The translations under genes were made by a program, and so were the position numbers. The notes under the pieces are model-generated. The model was not told the origin of the DNA. It saw nothing but the letters and a program-made list of their open reading frames with translations, and searched no databases. This document shows, in pieces, positions 63,775 to 64,000 of a DNA stretch of 64,000 nt. Positions within the stretch are counted from its first letter, which is position 1, and each line of letters opens with the position of its first letter. Source of the DNA: Pseudomonadota bacterium (GTDB taxonomy: Bacteria; Desulfobacterota; Binatia; Binatales; Binataceae); the NCBI GenBank assembly GCA_021324755.1, contig JAJPIL010000007.1, forward strand, positions 248,001-312,000, written 5' to 3'.

Positions 63775-64000
63775 GTAAAGCAGGCAACTGCATACTAACC
63801 CGTCGCTCTGCTTGCGAGCTTGCGGAATCCCAGTCCGAATCTCGGGCGTGGCACGTTATCCTCGTTATCTGCCACGTGTAAATTCAGTTGCTGATGCTCT
63901 GCAAGTTGTCGCGATGTGGAACAGTCAAAACCGCGGTTTTCTCACGCTATCACAACGTCGAGCAAATTTAACTTTCTCTTCGCGGTCTTTAGCGCAAGTT

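Overview
The window is chromosomal DNA from a Gram-negative, probably free-living bacterium that I cannot place to genus. The evidence is many lipoprotein and Sec signal peptides, an outer-membrane beta-barrel, hopanoid-modifying genes (hpnI, hpnK), a UDP-sulfoquinovose synthase, a sigma54-type response regulator, Tad-type pilin-like proteins and GldA/F/G-type ABC genes. Base composition is moderately GC-rich. The mix resembles uncultured soil lineages such as Binatota/Desulfobacterota or Acidobacteria, but that is inference. I see no tRNA, rRNA, CRISPR array, transposase or phage gene.

0-7 kb: the 3' end of an RNA 2',3'-cyclic phosphodiesterase, a SIMPL-domain exported protein, a peptide/nickel-type ABC importer (two permeases and a lipoprotein binding protein, no ATPase), a gap of nearly 1 kb, and a lipoprotein Kelch propeller on the minus strand. 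7-16.5 kb: three tandem SGNH-hydrolase paralogues with a small lipoprotein and an SxtJ-type membrane protein between the first two, then an FHA-TM-CAP fusion, an exported PAP2 protein and two paralogous glycine-zipper lipoproteins. 16.6-24.6 kb: citrate synthase, small exported proteins, a NodU/CmcH-type carbamoyltransferase, an exported PLD-type nuclease, a 50-residue DUF5989 gene and an XRE-PBP regulator. The carbamoyltransferase, SxtJ, DUF5989 and SGNH families normally sit together, so 7.3-23.1 kb reads as a dispersed surface-modification system.

24.6-27.4 kb: a TadG-like protein with a 21-residue beta-solenoid repeat, coupled to two TadE-like proteins. 28-34.2 kb: lipid and envelope genes, namely a lipoprotein, divergent hpnI/hpnK, an epimerase, sqdB and a beta-barrel. 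34.6-39.9 kb: an ArsB/SLC13-type carrier, an overlapping histidine kinase/NtrC pair and a proline-rich secreted repeat protein. 40.4-50 kb: an MFS carrier, an NnrS/haem-copper-oxidase-like membrane protein, a cyclase-family hydrolase, a lone ABC ATPase and a gldA-gldF-gldG-DUF4340 operon.

50-64 kb: an exported lactonase-like metallo-beta-lactamase-fold enzyme, YjbQ, a CitE-like lyase convergent with a MaoC hydratase, a divergent AmmeMemoRadiSam pair, a thioredoxin-like/MerC-like fusion, a second MFS carrier, a probable decayed gene, an unrecognised membrane protein, an exported methyltransferase, an FAD-dependent oxidoreductase and an HD-like protein of unknown function. All identifications come from reading translated motifs; no database search was run.
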